Source: Sanchytrium tribonematis
Lineage: Eukaryota > Sanchytriomycota > Sanchytriomycetes > Sanchytriales > Sanchytriaceae
Direction of reading: 5' to 3'
NCBI GenBank assembly: GCA_018985235.1
Contig: JADGIG010000114.1
Coordinates: 1 to 18,417 of the forward strand
DNA length: 18,417 bases
Part shown: positions 1 to 8,047 of the stretch, piece by piece
How positions within the stretch are numbered: the first letter of the stretch is position 1
Layout of the letters: each line of letters starts with the position of its first letter
Position numbers and translations under genes: made by a program
Notes under the pieces: generated by a model
Told to the model about the DNA's origin: nothing
Database searches by the model: none
Seen by the model: the letters and a program-made list of their open reading frames with translations, nothing else

Positions 1-905
1 CTTCTTGTGTCACTTGCATTGAATTCTAAAATATCAAATCCACACTCCTTGGCGGCAACGTGAGCCATAGATGTCTTACCAATTCCTGGAGCCCCTGCGA
101 GCATCACCGCTCTCTTACCTTTTGTGTCGCTTGTAAACCCGTTCAAAAAATCACACAAGCGTTTGTATGTTTGTGAATTTCCAGCTAGGTCTTGCATAGT
201 CTTAGGTCTATACTTTTCAACAAATATGGGGGTATCAACCGTTGGAGTTTTAAAGAAGCCTGATGGGTGGGCAGTTACATTCAAATCTGCCTTGTGAATT
301 TTAGGCTTTTTTGGACTAATAACATTAACGATCTGAACAGAATCTTCTACCTGATTGCTTTTAATTTTGGCTCTCTTGGGGGTTGCCGGCTTTGAGCTGA
401 CTAATACGATGTCTTCATCTGCTGCTTTCCCAGCAGCGCCAGCAGTGTTTTCGATTACAATTTGTTCCACTTTATCTGAATCTAAATGGGATTTCTTCTT
501 TTTATTTGGAGTAGGAGAGACAACAGCTTTTCGCTTATTACCAGTATTTTCCGGATTTAAAACCCTTTCCTTCACTAGTTCGACAAACTCTTCTTCGGTT
601 AACATTGTAATATTTAATGCTTTCGCCTTCTCAACTTTCTTAGGCCCAGGCTCGCTTCCACACACCATATAACTAGTTTTTTTGGAAGGAGCTGTTGTGG
701 CCTTCCCGGCCATACTATTAACCAAATCTTTAGCTTCGTCTCTTCCAAAATTTTCCATGTCACCCGTAAATACAAATGTTAAATTTTCTAGACAGGTTGG
801 ATGATATCCTATGTTTAAACCTTCTCTTCCTCCTTTGACTTCTTTTTCTTTTGCTTTCTTTGCAAAAAAATTCCGCTTTACAGGTTTGTTGCTAAAAGCC
901 TCCAT
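1..905 (-). CDS. RFC1: Replication factor C large subunit, N-terminal part (cut by window edge)
   Basis: Large subunit of the clamp loader that opens PCNA onto primer-template DNA in the nucleus. The frame starts at ATG 905, just after an in-frame TGA, and runs open to base 1, giving 301 full codons. A BRCT domain lies at about residues 38-115 (LTFVFTGDMENFGRDEA, then MAGKATTAPSKKTSYMV). A basic, Ser/Thr-Pro-rich linker follows at 120-205. The RFC-box segment IFVEKYRPKTMQDLAG comes next, then Walker A GAPGIGKT at 271-278 and the FNASDTR segment at the edge. Human RFC1 has a long extension before its BRCT domain; here the BRCT domain starts within 40 residues, so the N-terminus is short. KRNFFAKK near residue 10 resembles the human N-terminal PCNA-binding KFF motif, which is an inference. 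The gene is divergent from RSE1. The C-terminal half lies outside the window. Confidence 0.96.
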   Translation of the reverse strand, partial: MEAFSNKPVKRNFFAKKAKEKEVKGGREGLNIGYHPTCLENLTFVFTGDMENFGRDEAKDLVNSMAGKATTAPSKKTSYMVCGSEPGPKKVEKAKALNITMLTEEEFVELVKERVLNPENTGNKRKAVVSPTPNKKKKSHLDSDKVEQIVIENTAGAAGKAADEDIVLVSSKPATPKRAKIKSNQVEDSVQIVNVISPKKPKIHKADLNVTAHPSGFFKTPTVDTPIFVEKYRPKTMQDLAGNSQTYKRLCDFLNGFTSDTKGKRAVMLAGAPGIGKTSMAHVAAKECGFDILEFNASDTR

Positions 906-1049
906 TGTGTATCAAAAATTTGACATCAATTTTTTGCGACTCGAATGCTCTCTCGAGTTCACTGGCACAAATGATAAGATTTACAGAATTATGTAAAGAA
1001 AGCTTTATAGATCCCTTCGCATTGATAAGCTCTCCTTGTTTCTTTATTA
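906..1049. promoter_or_regulatory. Divergent promoter region RFC1 / RSE1
   Basis: The 144 bp between two head-to-head ATGs must hold both promoters and leaders. It contains A/T tracts, a TATAAA read on the minus strand within an AGCTTTATAG context near 1001-1011, and the imperfect palindrome ACTCGA-8 nt-TCGAGT (939-958). No fungal element is recognised with confidence. Confidence 0.5.
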
Positions 1050-4000
1050 ATGAAGTTACTACACAAAACCATAGTTCCCAGTACTTATGTGCGAGACATT
1101 TGCACAGGTTCATTTACTAAGCCTAAAGAACAGGAGATGGTGACTATTGGAGGATCATTATTAAGACTATTTAGTCTGACAAATGGCAAATTAATTTTGC
1201 TACAAGAATTCGATTTATTATGCACATTGTGCACAGTGAATGCCGTCAAGTTACCTGGCACTCATTTAGATCTAATATGTTTAACTTCTGATGGTGGTTT
1301 ATTCCACGTTTTTAAATTAGAGAATTGTCAATTGTTAAAAATACATGCCGAGGCCTTTGGAAGATCGGGGACGAGGCGTATTATTCCTGGAATTTACACT
1401 TCAGTTGATCCAAAAGGACGAGCAATTATGACTAGTGCCATTGAGTCCAAAAAAATTACCTACATTCTTAATAGGGATGATTCTAAATATTTAATTTCAT
1501 CTCCGTTGGAAATTAATTCGAACAAAACAATTGTCTTTGATAGCTGTGGTGTAGATGTTGGGTTTGATAATCCAGTTTTTGCAGTCTTAGAATGCCAATA
1601 TGACGACGCAACTAGAAACTCGGATTGGTATAATTTTTTGGAAAAACAAGTTGTCTTCTATGAATTAGATTTGGGATTAAATACTATGATTTTGAAATTT
1701 TCTCATAAAGTAGATAGTCAGTCCCATAAAGTAATTCAAGTTCCGAGTGGGCTAGGTCCAAGTGGTGTTTTAGTATTTGCTATTAATTCAGTCACATGGG
1801 TGCACCCAAAAAATGAACCAATTACAGCCCCTTATCCACAAAGAGACCTTGATGCAAACGTTATGGTCAATTGTGTCACTTTGTTTAAATCTAAAAAGCA
1901 GTTTTTTTACATTCTGCAATTTAATAATGGGGATGTTTTTAAATTAGAGTTTAAAGAAGAATTTCAATTTTATTATTTAGCTACTATGAAAGTATGCTCA
2001 CAAATTGCAGTTTTCAAGAGCGGTTTTATTTACTTTGCAAATAACTCGTTGTATCAAATTGAAAATTTAGGAGAGTCAACTTCTACTGAATATGAGGCAA
2101 AGCAGACAGGATCCTTATCAATCGCTCAAAACATGATAAATTTAACGCCTTTACTCCATATTTCAAAGTTTAAGGAATCATTATTTGCTTTAACAGGCAC
2201 TCATGACGAATCAAAGTATTCTTTAATTAAACATGGTTCTATGCCAACTGTTATTCAGAGCATCCCATTACCTGACATTCCAAAGAAAATGTTCTCATTT
2301 TTGTTAAATAGCTTAAATTATATTGCAATTTCATTTATTGAGTATACAATTATTCTAGAATTTGGGCAAACCATCAACCAAAAACAACTAGATTGTTGCA
2401 AATATGCATCTGTGTCTATCGGAACTTTTAAGCATGAGATTTTCCAAGTCACAAATGATTTCATCATGTATAAAAATCGTAATATATTCGAAGCTCCTAT
2501 AAAATTAGCAAGCCACAATGAAAAGCAATTACTGGTTTACTCTCAAAAGTCAGTAATTCTATTTGAACTGAATATTAATGATGATTTGCATGAGGTAATG
2601 AATCTGAGTTTAGAAAATGTCGTAGATATTTCTATTCCTCCACTTAAAAATGCCAATACATTGTTTTTCGTTGTCTTATTTGATCGGGAAATTCATATTT
2701 ATAATTTTAATGGTGAAATGTTAAGTATGACGATGCTTGGATATTCTGCTGTTAATTGTGAAATCTATTTGAGCAAAAATACGTATGCTTTGAATGTTTC
2801 AATGACAAGCGGGCATTGTTTTCATGCAAATTGCAATGAATCGGGTGACTTGTACAACTTAAATACCAAGTATATTTCTCATACCGTAAAATGTCACGAT
2901 CAGCTGATAATTGCTGATGATATTTGGGTAGATGACACCAATATTATCTTGAAAGATCAAATAGATGCAATTTATCTTAATGATATGTTATTTTCAGTTG
3001 ATTCAAAATCATTTGTGTATTGCAGTATCAATTTGCAAGACAAAATGAATATTAAGACTGCCAATTTACCAAACACACCAAAAATATGCTTAGACTACCA
3101 AAATCAAAAGCTTTTACTTTGCTCAGATAATTTCCAACCATTTGATGGATCATGGCAAAGTACCGCATTTTTGCTGTCGGATGATTTAAAAGCTTTACAT
3201 TTGTTTGATCTCAACGAGACCCCATTATCAGCATGTTTTTGTATATTAAAAGATGAAAAATATTTAGCAGTCAGTACTGCTGTTCAACTTAAATCTGTAG
3301 CGTTTGCTTTTCATAAGTCATACATCAAGTTATTTGATTCAAATTTCGAATTGGTGCATACAACAGAATTAAAAGATCTCTGTCATGCGCTACATCCATT
3401 TCACGAATTTTTAATGGCTGGAGTGCATAACAAAGTAGTTCTTTATGATGCTGGAAAAAAACAACTTTTAAAAAAATCAGAAGTTGGCAATGTCAATGAA
3501 AAAATCATAAAAATTCATTCTCAAGGTAATAGGATTTTCGTATCTGATTTGAATACCGGTTATGCTGTATTGGAGTATCTAGAGGGCGAATTTATACGAT
3601 TTTGCGATGATTATCTTCCAAGACATCCAAGTGCAAGCTATTTATTAGATTACGACACATTAATTAGTGGTGACAAATTCGGATTGATTAGTACATTGAG
3701 GGTTCCGGATAGACTCCGAGACGATTTGCAACAAGACATGTACGCCAACAGAATTTTATATCAACGGGGATTTCTCAATGGAGCACCACATCGCTTAGAA
3801 AAAGTCAACGAATTTTTTGTCAATGACTTGGTAACCCATTTTTCAAAAACGACCAGCGCATATGGTCCCATAATTTTAGCGAGTGGAATACACGGGAGTG
3901 TCATTGGCCTGATACCAATCCAATTAAAATCAGAATTCAAAGTTTTAGAACCATTAGAAGATCAAATGCGAATATTGATGAATACAATGAATCGAAGTCA

Positions 4001-4169
4001 TTTGGCATATCGATCTAGTTATGGGGCGTGCAAAGACGTCATTGATTTTGATCTCCTGATTCAATTTTTAGACTTGGATGCAACTACTCAAAATAAGTTG
4101 GCAGAAACTATAGAGTTGACTGTGTCTGAAATATGTACTATTATATATAAATTCAAATCAATAAATTAG
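1050..4169 (+). CDS. RSE1: Splicing factor 3b subunit 3 (SF3B3 / Rse1)
   Basis: Scaffold subunit of the SF3b part of U2 snRNP, which holds SF3B1 at the branch site; nuclear. The 1039 residues match the SF3B3/DDB1/CPSF160 family along the whole length. The N-terminus is collinear with human SF3B3 from the first Met. The diagnostic stretch FGRSGTRRIIPG...VDPKGRAIMTSAIE...YILNRD lies at 103-143, and GVDVGFDNPVFAVLE at 167-181. FYELDLGLN and the VPSGLGPSGVLVF blade follow. The C-terminal CPSF_A region ends with AYRSSYGACKDVIDFDLLIQFL. Human SF3B3 has 1217 residues and yeast Rse1 1361, so this copy is compact but has all parts. Its presence implies a working spliceosome although no gene here has a visible intron. 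An AATAAA overlaps the last codons. Confidence 0.95.
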   Translation: MKLLHKTIVPSTYVRDICTGSFTKPKEQEMVTIGGSLLRLFSLTNGKLILLQEFDLLCTLCTVNAVKLPGTHLDLICLTSDGGLFHVFKLENCQLLKIHAEAFGRSGTRRIIPGIYTSVDPKGRAIMTSAIESKKITYILNRDDSKYLISSPLEINSNKTIVFDSCGVDVGFDNPVFAVLECQYDDATRNSDWYNFLEKQVVFYELDLGLNTMILKFSHKVDSQSHKVIQVPSGLGPSGVLVFAINSVTWVHPKNEPITAPYPQRDLDANVMVNCVTLFKSKKQFFYILQFNNGDVFKLEFKEEFQFYYLATMKVCSQIAVFKSGFIYFANNSLYQIENLGESTSTEYEAKQTGSLSIAQNMINLTPLLHISKFKESLFALTGTHDESKYSLIKHGSMPTVIQSIPLPDIPKKMFSFLLNSLNYIAISFIEYTIILEFGQTINQKQLDCCKYASVSIGTFKHEIFQVTNDFIMYKNRNIFEAPIKLASHNEKQLLVYSQKSVILFELNINDDLHEVMNLSLENVVDISIPPLKNANTLFFVVLFDREIHIYNFNGEMLSMTMLGYSAVNCEIYLSKNTYALNVSMTSGHCFHANCNESGDLYNLNTKYISHTVKCHDQLIIADDIWVDDTNIILKDQIDAIYLNDMLFSVDSKSFVYCSINLQDKMNIKTANLPNTPKICLDYQNQKLLLCSDNFQPFDGSWQSTAFLLSDDLKALHLFDLNETPLSACFCILKDEKYLAVSTAVQLKSVAFAFHKSYIKLFDSNFELVHTTELKDLCHALHPFHEFLMAGVHNKVVLYDAGKKQLLKKSEVGNVNEKIIKIHSQGNRIFVSDLNTGYAVLEYLEGEFIRFCDDYLPRHPSASYLLDYDTLISGDKFGLISTLRVPDRLRDDLQQDMYANRILYQRGFLNGAPHRLEKVNEFFVNDLVTHFSKTTSAYGPIILASGIHGSVIGLIPIQLKSEFKVLEPLEDQMRILMNTMNRSHLAYRSSYGACKDVIDFDLLIQFLDLDATTQNKLAETIELTVSEICTIIYKFKSIN
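4160..4165 (+). terminator. AATAAA poly(A) signal inside the RSE1 3' end
   Basis: A perfect AATAAA is embedded in the last sense codons (TCA ATA AAT), one base before the TAG at 4167-4169. Only 85 bp separate RSE1 from the next gene on the same strand, so 3' processing has to happen here. Use as the poly(A) signal is inferred. Confidence 0.5.
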
Positions 4170-4254
4170 TTTCGTGATTTTGGTGATTTTAAGGTCTGAG
4201 TTGTCTCACTAAGTCGATTCTCCTTGTCCGAAAAAACTCCGTGCGACGAGACGT

Positions 4255-5007
4255 ATGGATTTTTCCACTGAATTGATCATTGCGTCAATGCTCTTAGGAG
4301 GGTCGTCTCTGTTCTTTGTACAGGGACTGTTCAAAAGTTTTCTAGTGTTACCACTTAGTGGTAAATTAATTATTACTTTAACCGGTGTCATCACTTCTGG
4401 ATGTGATGCCTTTCTGGTGTTTTTATTTTTGTATTATTCTAATGGTGAAGATGCCATAATAGGGGTCTTTATGTCAATTTTATGGTTTTTGATGATACAG
4501 GCAACCACATGGATATATACTCTAAGAATAGTAACACTGGGGAAACCACATGCTGCTGATAAATATGTTAAACTGATACCCTTTGCATTTATAATAATAG
4601 AAATACCGGCTGCTGTGACTATTGCCCTAGAAGGATTTAATATTAAATACCACCCACTTTATCTGGATGTTTCCTTGGCGTTTACCATTATTGCAATAAT
4701 ATTAGAATTATTTATGTACACTATTTTAGTCAAGAAAACGATTTTTTTAATGAAGTACTCTAGTGAGCCTCACAAAGGATTAGTCAAGAATGTAAAAATT
4801 GCAATGGCAATTCTTATTGCTGCCAAATTTTTGATTGTTGTAGCAAAACTGCTGGGAAGTTCGCTAGACATGAGTATGAGGCCTTTCACACAGTTGGTCA
4901 GGATATACATTATTTTGCAGTTTTACGGCGACACCTTTTTGGAATTGGATAATGCCTGCAAGAATAGACGATACGACTCCTCTTATGAAGACACTGAAGT
5001 AAATTAA
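4255..5007 (+). CDS. Orphan seven-helix membrane protein
   Basis: Family not recognised. The 250 residues contain seven hydrophobic stretches long enough to span a membrane, at about 6-26, 37-61, 67-91, 105-126, 136-159, 180-201 and 211-230. Loops are short, and a hydrophilic acidic tail (231-250) ends in SYEDTEVN. The start is ATG 4255, 85 bp after RSE1. There is no signal peptide, retinal-lysine pattern, conserved GPCR motif or transporter signature that I can name. The topology resembles the many uncharacterised 7TM proteins of chytrids and other early fungi and could be sensory, but that is a guess. An ATTAAA lies 28 nt past the stop. Length, continuous frame, and tight spacing to its neighbours support a real gene. 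Confidence 0.85.
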   Translation: MDFSTELIIASMLLGGSSLFFVQGLFKSFLVLPLSGKLIITLTGVITSGCDAFLVFLFLYYSNGEDAIIGVFMSILWFLMIQATTWIYTLRIVTLGKPHAADKYVKLIPFAFIIIEIPAAVTIALEGFNIKYHPLYLDVSLAFTIIAIILELFMYTILVKKTIFLMKYSSEPHKGLVKNVKIAMAILIAAKFLIVVAKLLGSSLDMSMRPFTQLVRIYIILQFYGDTFLELDNACKNRRYDSSYEDTEVN

Positions 5008-5034
5008 TGCTTGTTTCGTGATAATTTTAAATAG

Positions 5035-5040
5035 ATTAAA
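5035..5040 (+). terminator. ATTAAA poly(A) signal candidate of the 7TM gene
   Basis: ATTAAA lies 28 nt after the TAA of the 7TM gene, in the 65-bp convergent gap with IBA57. It is the common variant of AATAAA and is placed as expected. Confidence 0.4.
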
Positions 5041-5071
5041 CAATGCAGTAAATTAATTGGATATTCCTAAG

Positions 5072-5077
5072 TTTATT
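5072..5077 (-). terminator. AATAAA with the IBA57 stop codon inside it
   Basis: On the minus strand the end of IBA57 reads AAA TAA AC, so the TAA stop (5075-5073) is the middle of a perfect AATAAA. Stop codon and presumed poly(A) signal are the same bases. Confidence 0.5.
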
Positions 5078-5870
5078 TTATCACGTGTCGAATGTAATCG
5101 GGAATCTTTAACTCCAAATTCAATTCATTGACAGAAGCATCATGTTCGAACTTATCAAGGCGAATTGTTGCTAAGCCGTATATATTTTTACCACTCCGAA
5201 CGTAATTCAAAATCTTACCAACAGATTTCCCTTGAATCACAATATTTTGACCATGAAGCTTTGGCACTTTGGTATGATCAACATCTTTAATTTTGAATGA
5301 TATTGTTCTTTTTCTAACGACACCTGTGTGTTTTGTTCTAATAATAAGTTCCTGTCCAGTATAGCATCCTTTATGAAAATCAATCGCATTCAATAAATCG
5401 AAATTCATATCAAAAGGTATCGATTTAGGAAAATCCGATGCTTCAGGTATGCCATTTTGATATCTATATACGGTGTACGTTTGCGCATCAGCTGTAACAG
5501 TTGGCGCGGTTTTCCTAATGTTTAAGGATCGATAACCCATAAGCGGTCTTGGGTCCTTAAATAGCTCACCATTCAAATTATTTGGCTTCGTATGATACCA
5601 GTCAACTTCTCCATGCACAGATTCCAACAGAATATCGCTTCTCAGCTTGTATTTAAGTATGTGCGATATCAGTGACTCCGAGACCATTTCTGGTACTTCC
5701 AAATAATTTGATGAATGAGATTTGTAATAAAATGCGTCTGTAATAACTCGTGATTGTGGAGTTAGGAATAATAGATAATTAATACTTGAATTGAGGTTAT
5801 TTGAGCATAAAGAAGTCAAAAAATTGTGAGCATCTTTGCCATGAACTTTGAAGATTCTTCGGTGAAGCAT
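5073..5870 (-). CDS. IBA57: IBA57 / CAF17-type Fe-S assembly protein (YgfZ/GcvT family)
   Basis: Folate-binding-fold protein that acts with ISCA1/ISCA2 late in mitochondrial Fe-S assembly, serving aconitase-type and radical-SAM enzymes. The YgfZ/IBA57 signature KGCYTGQE is at 167-174, followed by TKHTGVVRKR. The N-terminal domain begins at once with RIFKVHGKDAHNFLTSL, the usual xVxGxDAxxFL pattern. At 265 residues it is shorter than yeast Iba57 (about 500) or human IBA57 (about 350). An in-frame TGA two codons before ATG 5870 fixes the start, so there is almost no room for a cleavable presequence; the Arg/Lys-rich first dozen residues may do the targeting. It starts 41 bp after the chitin deacetylase stop, in tandem. 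Confidence 0.9.
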   Translation of the reverse strand: MLHRRIFKVHGKDAHNFLTSLCSNNLNSSINYLLFLTPQSRVITDAFYYKSHSSNYLEVPEMVSESLISHILKYKLRSDILLESVHGEVDWYHTKPNNLNGELFKDPRPLMGYRSLNIRKTAPTVTADAQTYTVYRYQNGIPEASDFPKSIPFDMNFDLLNAIDFHKGCYTGQELIIRTKHTGVVRKRTISFKIKDVDHTKVPKLHGQNIVIQGKSVGKILNYVRSGKNIYGLATIRLDKFEHDASVNELNLELKIPDYIRHVIK

Positions 5871-5910
5871 TGGTCAAAGTCTCCTTGAATTCAAATTTCA
5901 ATTTACAATC

Positions 5911-5916
5911 TTTATT
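5911..5916 (-). terminator. AATAAA with the chitin deacetylase stop codon inside it
   Basis: The minus strand reads CAA TAA AG at the end of the deacetylase gene, so the TAA stop (5914-5912) again sits in the centre of a perfect AATAAA. The IBA57 ATG follows 41 bp on. Confidence 0.5.
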
Positions 5917-7108
5917 GATTTTTGTATGGTGTTACTCCCAAACATTCACTTAGTTTTACAAACTTGTATCCTTTGTCCGTGAACAATTTTTTGATTTGAG
6001 GGATGATGCCACTGCAAACTTTGTGAATATCATGACAAAGTACAATGTGACCACCAACCGAGTCAGATGCCAATCCTGCTTTGATGTTATTCAAGGCTAA
6101 TGTTTGAGCTTGTGCAACGGTTTTACCAGCACCAATATTGGTGGCATCCTCAGTGTCGATTGACCAATTTACAGTTTTCAATCCCAATTGGTTCCAAATT
6201 CCAATTGTCTCAGAATTGGAGTCGCCATAAGGTGGTCGAAAGAATCGTGGGGTCTTTCCTGTTTTTGCGTAAATCAAGTTTGAAGTTGTTGTCATGTCAT
6301 TGACAAATACATCTTTTCCTCTTGTAGTCAAGTAGTTTGGACTTGACTGATGATAAAAGCTATGACTGGCAATCTCATGACCATTTGCCAATACATTCAA
6401 AGTTTTGCTTGAATCATAATATTCGTGGACTCCTAGGGTAAAAAAAGTCGAAGATATGCCATTACTTTTCAAAGCAGCTAATGTTACAGCGGTACCATCA
6501 TCAGAGCTTGGACCGTCATCAAAAGTCAAAGCAACAGTCTTCTTGGCAATACAATTTGTAAGAGGAGCTTTTAAGTAATACGTTACAGATGTAGCAGGCG
6601 CAGTAGGATATTTAGGAAACTCTCCGACACATTGGGTGCTAGTGCTAAATTTTGTCTGACAGCCTGGGCCGCAATGATCTTTTGTTCCGTCACTACTGGC
6701 AGTCCCACAAAAACCAAATTTGCTACAGCACGTACTTCCGCCACAGACTTTTCCGTTACTACCACATTGACCATCTGTAGAAATGTTGCTTGCTGTATTG
6801 GAAGTCGCACATAGAGTACTTGGATTGGAAAATGCTGACTGACATCCAGCGGCGCAATGAGCTGCAGTAGAACCACAAAATCCGTATTGACTGCAACAGT
6901 TGTTACTTGGGCATGTTTTACCATTGCTACCACAAATTCCATCAGTAGAAATCACTGGGGCTCCTCTTCTACTTCTTATGTTTGCTTTTGGAAGCAAAAT
7001 AAATTCATTTGGCATTGACTCTAATTCTGGAAATAAAGCAAACTCATTTCCTGCTGTGGATTTTTTGCAGAGACTACCAAAAGCAGCAGTAAGCGCGATG
7101 AGCATCAT
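5912..7108 (-). CDS. Secreted chitin deacetylase with two CBM18 modules (CBM18-CBM18-CE4)
   Basis: Removes acetyl groups from chitin to give chitosan, in the wall or on a host or prey surface. A short hydrophobic leader (residues 1-14, no basic n-region) begins at ATG 7108; an in-frame TAA upstream fixes the start. A dibasic RSRR at 45-48 could be a Kex2-type processing site. Two hevein-like chitin-binding modules each carry eight cysteines: C59-C66-C71-C72-C78-C85-C89-C100 and C115-C122-C127-C128-C134-C146-C150-C160. The CE4 (NodB) domain at about 188-390 has every motif: TFDDGP 195-200 (base D197, metal D198), HSFYH 249-253 (metal ligands), RPPYG 291-295, DTED 318-321 and LCHDIH 357-362. 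No GPI or membrane anchor is seen at the C-terminus, so it should be secreted and held by chitin binding. It diverges from BUD23. Confidence 0.94.
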   Translation of the reverse strand: MMLIALTAAFGSLCKKSTAGNEFALFPELESMPNEFILLPKANIRSRRGAPVISTDGICGSNGKTCPSNNCCSQYGFCGSTAAHCAAGCQSAFSNPSTLCATSNTASNISTDGQCGSNGKVCGGSTCCSKFGFCGTASSDGTKDHCGPGCQTKFSTSTQCVGEFPKYPTAPATSVTYYLKAPLTNCIAKKTVALTFDDGPSSDDGTAVTLAALKSNGISSTFFTLGVHEYYDSSKTLNVLANGHEIASHSFYHQSSPNYLTTRGKDVFVNDMTTTSNLIYAKTGKTPRFFRPPYGDSNSETIGIWNQLGLKTVNWSIDTEDATNIGAGKTVAQAQTLALNNIKAGLASDSVGGHIVLCHDIHKVCSGIIPQIKKLFTDKGYKFVKLSECLGVTPYKNQ

Positions 7109-7263
7109 TGTGGCTTGACTTTTCGCGAAATTTTATTTGTGGCCAATATTTGAGTTGAGCGATGGAAAACGAAGCCAGAATTTCTAAGTCAAAAGGAAAG
7201 TGGGAGATTTATATATTTTCTCCAACAAATCTGACTGAGAGGAGGAAACACCACAATTAACTG
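7109..7263. promoter_or_regulatory. Divergent promoter region chitin deacetylase / BUD23
   Basis: This 155-bp head-to-head gap holds the palindrome TTTCGCGAAA (7121-7130), a GCGATGG (7159-7165) resembling the core of the fungal PAC element of ribosome-biogenesis genes, and TATATA near 7211-7216. Regulatory roles are inferred from motif resemblance only. Confidence 0.5.
7121..7130. promoter_or_regulatory. SCB/E2F-like palindrome TTTCGCGAAA
   Basis: This perfect 10-bp palindrome lies 12 bp upstream of the deacetylase ATG. Each strand contains CGCGAAA, which fits the SBF cell-cycle box (CRCGAAA) and resembles E2F sites. SBF targets in fungi include wall-synthesis genes. Function not shown. Confidence 0.35.
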
Positions 7264-8040
7264 ATGTCTCGACCAGAATTATCACATCTCCCTGATCTAT
7301 ACTACAACAAAGATGAAGCAAAAAAGTATACGAACAATAGTCATATAATTAAAACTCAAGAAAAACTAACGACGCGCGCTATTGAATTATTAAATCTGCC
7401 AAATGGAATAATTTTAGACATTGGATGTGGATCCGGTTTAAGCAGTGACATTCTAGAGGAATCTCAATACACTTGCATAGGAATGGATATATCAAAAGAC
7501 ATGTTAGATTTAAATGACAATGAATGTTTATTGGCAGATATGGGAAATGGAATTGGTATGAGGCCTGGCTGTCTCGATGGAATTATCAGTATAAGTGCGC
7601 TGCAGTGGCTCTGCACTGTAAATTCAAATCAATCACCCTTTAAAAGATTACAAATTTTATTTAATTCCTGCTACATGGCACTTAGGAGAGGCGGTAAAGC
7701 TGTTTTTCAATTTTATCCAATGAATCAAGAACAAATTGATATGATCACGTCTTCAGCCATGCAATCTGGATTTTCAGGAGGATTATTAATAGACTATCCA
7801 AATTCAACAAAGGCTAAAAAATATTTTTTATGTTTATTTGCTGGATACACAAAAGAACAAGTTGATGCCCAAATGCCAAAAGCTCAAGGCGCGGAATATA
7901 GCAAGGCGCTTCGAAAAAAATCCAACGGTATTAGTAAGAAAGAATGGATCATGAAGAAGAAAGAATTATATATTAAAAGAGGCGTTTCAGTTCCGAAGGA
8001 TTCCAAATACACTGGTAGGAAACGAAGAACACAATTTTAG
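7264..8040 (+). CDS. BUD23: 18S rRNA (guanine-N7) methyltransferase BUD23
   Basis: SAM-dependent enzyme that makes the single m7G in the P-site region of 18S rRNA (G1575 in yeast) and supports 40S export, with TRM112 as partner. The 258 residues match the human orthologue along the full length: PDLYYNKDEAKKYTNNSHII near the start, SAM motif I LDIGCGSG at 51-58, motif II GMDIS, and ADMGNGIGMRPGCLDGIISISALQWL split over 91-116. The family-specific FSGGLLIDYPNSTKAKKYFLCLF lies in the second half. The C-terminal basic block ends YTGRKRRTQF, the usual nuclear/rRNA-binding tail of this family. Start ATG 7264 matches the family N-terminus. The stop is 12 bp from that of the convergent OSH4 gene; an AGTAAA overlaps the TAG. 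Confidence 0.96.
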   Translation: MSRPELSHLPDLYYNKDEAKKYTNNSHIIKTQEKLTTRAIELLNLPNGIILDIGCGSGLSSDILEESQYTCIGMDISKDMLDLNDNECLLADMGNGIGMRPGCLDGIISISALQWLCTVNSNQSPFKRLQILFNSCYMALRRGGKAVFQFYPMNQEQIDMITSSAMQSGFSGGLLIDYPNSTKAKKYFLCLFAGYTKEQVDAQMPKAQGAEYSKALRKKSNGISKKEWIMKKKELYIKRGVSVPKDSKYTGRKRRTQF

Positions 8041-8047
8041 TAAATAT

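Noticed and set aside
355-672. Plus-strand open frame over the left end
   Set aside because: It lies antisense to RFC1, whose BRCT and AAA+ domains are clear on the minus strand; the product has no recognisable features.
939-958. ACTCGA / TCGAGT inverted repeat in the RFC1-RSE1 promoter
   Set aside because: Six-base arms in a 144-bp region are easily due to chance and match no known element.
4170-4254. Possible tRNA between RSE1 and the 7TM gene (GGTGATTTTAAGG and TCGATTC look like D- and T-arm pieces)
   Set aside because: Acceptor, anticodon and T stems could not be paired on either strand; it is best read as a leader/promoter.
4255-5007. Microbial rhodopsin or class A GPCR identity for the 7TM protein
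   Set aside because: No retinal-binding lysine pattern with its usual surroundings, no DRY or NPxxY motif, and loops are too short to support the call.
6583-6942. 119-codon minus-strand frame inside the chitin deacetylase
   Set aside because: It is a shifted reading of the Cys-rich CBM18 region; the deacetylase frame explains all the conserved motifs.
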